A DNA stretch of 22,974 bases, from NCBI RefSeq assembly GCF_900116495.1, contig NZ_FPAY01000018.1, positions 1 to 22,974 on the forward strand, given 5' to 3'. Of this stretch, positions 22,764 to 22,974 are shown in pieces. This DNA comes from Arthrobacter sp. ov118. Lineage in GTDB: Bacteria > Actinomycetota > Actinomycetes > Actinomycetales > Micrococcaceae. A model generated the notes under the pieces. The model was not told the origin of the DNA and made no database searches. It was given only the letters and a program-made list of their open reading frames with translations. A program made the position numbers and the translations under genes. Each line of letters opens with the position of its first letter. The stretch's first letter is position 1.

Positions 22764-22974
22764 TAGTGGTCGTTGCAACACGTTTGGCGGCTTAGGTCGT
22801 TAGTAGTAGATCACGCAGGCGCTCGGCTGGGGTATCCCAGTCGAGCGTTTTGCGTGGGCGGCCGTTGAGTTTCTGGGCGACGAGCTCGAGATCCTCTGGC
22901 CCGTAGGCGGACAGGTCGGTGCCTTTGGGGAAGTACTGGCGCAGCAGTCCGTTCGTGTTTTCGTTCGAGCCGCG
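22764..22974 (-). mobile_element. IS30-family insertion sequence, partial (3' end)
   Basis: The end of an insertion element leaving the window on the right. It holds the C-terminal part of an IS30-type transposase. A likely terminal inverted-repeat arm starts near 22764 (TAGTGGTCGTTGCAACACG), 10 nt outside the transposase stop, in a form common at ends of actinobacterial IS30 elements as I recall them. The exact boundary cannot be confirmed because the other end lies outside the window. Confidence 0.75.
22792..22974 (-). CDS. IS30-family transposase, C-terminal 60 residues (partial)
   Basis: The frame reads in from the right edge and ends with TAA at 22792-22794. The visible 60 residues start RGSNENTNGLLRQYFPKGTD, followed by VAQKLNGRPRKTLDWDTPAE. 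These match the end of the DDE domain of IS30 transposases: the final catalytic glutamate lies in SNENTNG, and the RPRKTL segment is characteristic. The N-terminal HTH and the first two acidic residues are outside the window, so intactness of the gene cannot be judged. It is oriented the same way as the HNH nuclease gene. Confidence 0.92.
   Translation of the reverse strand, partial: RGSNENTNGLLRQYFPKGTDLSAYGPEDLELVAQKLNGRPRKTLDWDTPAERLRDLLLTT

Overview
The window is a high-GC chromosomal stretch with actinobacterial character, most like Arthrobacter or a close relative in the Micrococcaceae. The evidence is the rRNA 3' end, a lysine-tailed HU protein, G/C-ending codons, frequent GTG starts and the protein families present. 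The organism call is recognition from memory and was not tested by a database search.

Layout. Positions 1-546 hold the 3' end of a 23S rRNA gene, a spacer and a complete 5S rRNA, closed by a hairpin at 560-587. An HU-type nucleoid protein with its own strong terminator follows. Next comes a translationally coupled pair: a CopD-CtaG fusion membrane protein and a thioredoxin/NHL-repeat protein resembling NHLRC2, ending at a 21-bp perfect hairpin. A solitary AbiEi-like/DUF559-type protein (5706-6533) follows, with an inverted repeat right before its start codon. On the minus strand lie a membrane-anchored hypothetical protein and a HerA-like ATPase. Divergent from these are a secreted GH25-like protein, probably read from a leaderless mRNA, and a luciferase-like flavin monooxygenase.

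The clearest metabolic unit is a minus-strand operon at 17006-11749: GH42 beta-galactosidase, DeoR-type repressor, galT, galK. The genes overlap or nearly touch. One good promoter (-35 at 17079-17084, -10 at 17057-17062) drives it, and a short pseudo-palindrome covers the -10. It would release galactose from beta-galactosides and carry it to UDP-galactose/glucose-1-phosphate. No galE, mutarotase or transporter is in the window. Divergent from it is a secreted right-handed beta-helix protein, then a large protein joining a trehalose-phosphatase-like domain to a GH15 domain. The phosphatase motifs of that protein have lost the catalytic aspartates.

The right end has a minus-strand secreted or lipid-anchored HNH nuclease with a C-terminal Excalibur domain, whose 5' end carries a 15-bp tandem repeat array. 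Last is the 3' part of an IS30-family transposase running off the window.

I see no clear new multi-gene system. The best leads are the degenerate phosphatase-GH15 fusion, the operator-like repeat before the solitary AbiEi/DUF559 gene, and the CtaG/NHLRC2-like pair. Most of the rest looks like ordinary core chromosome.
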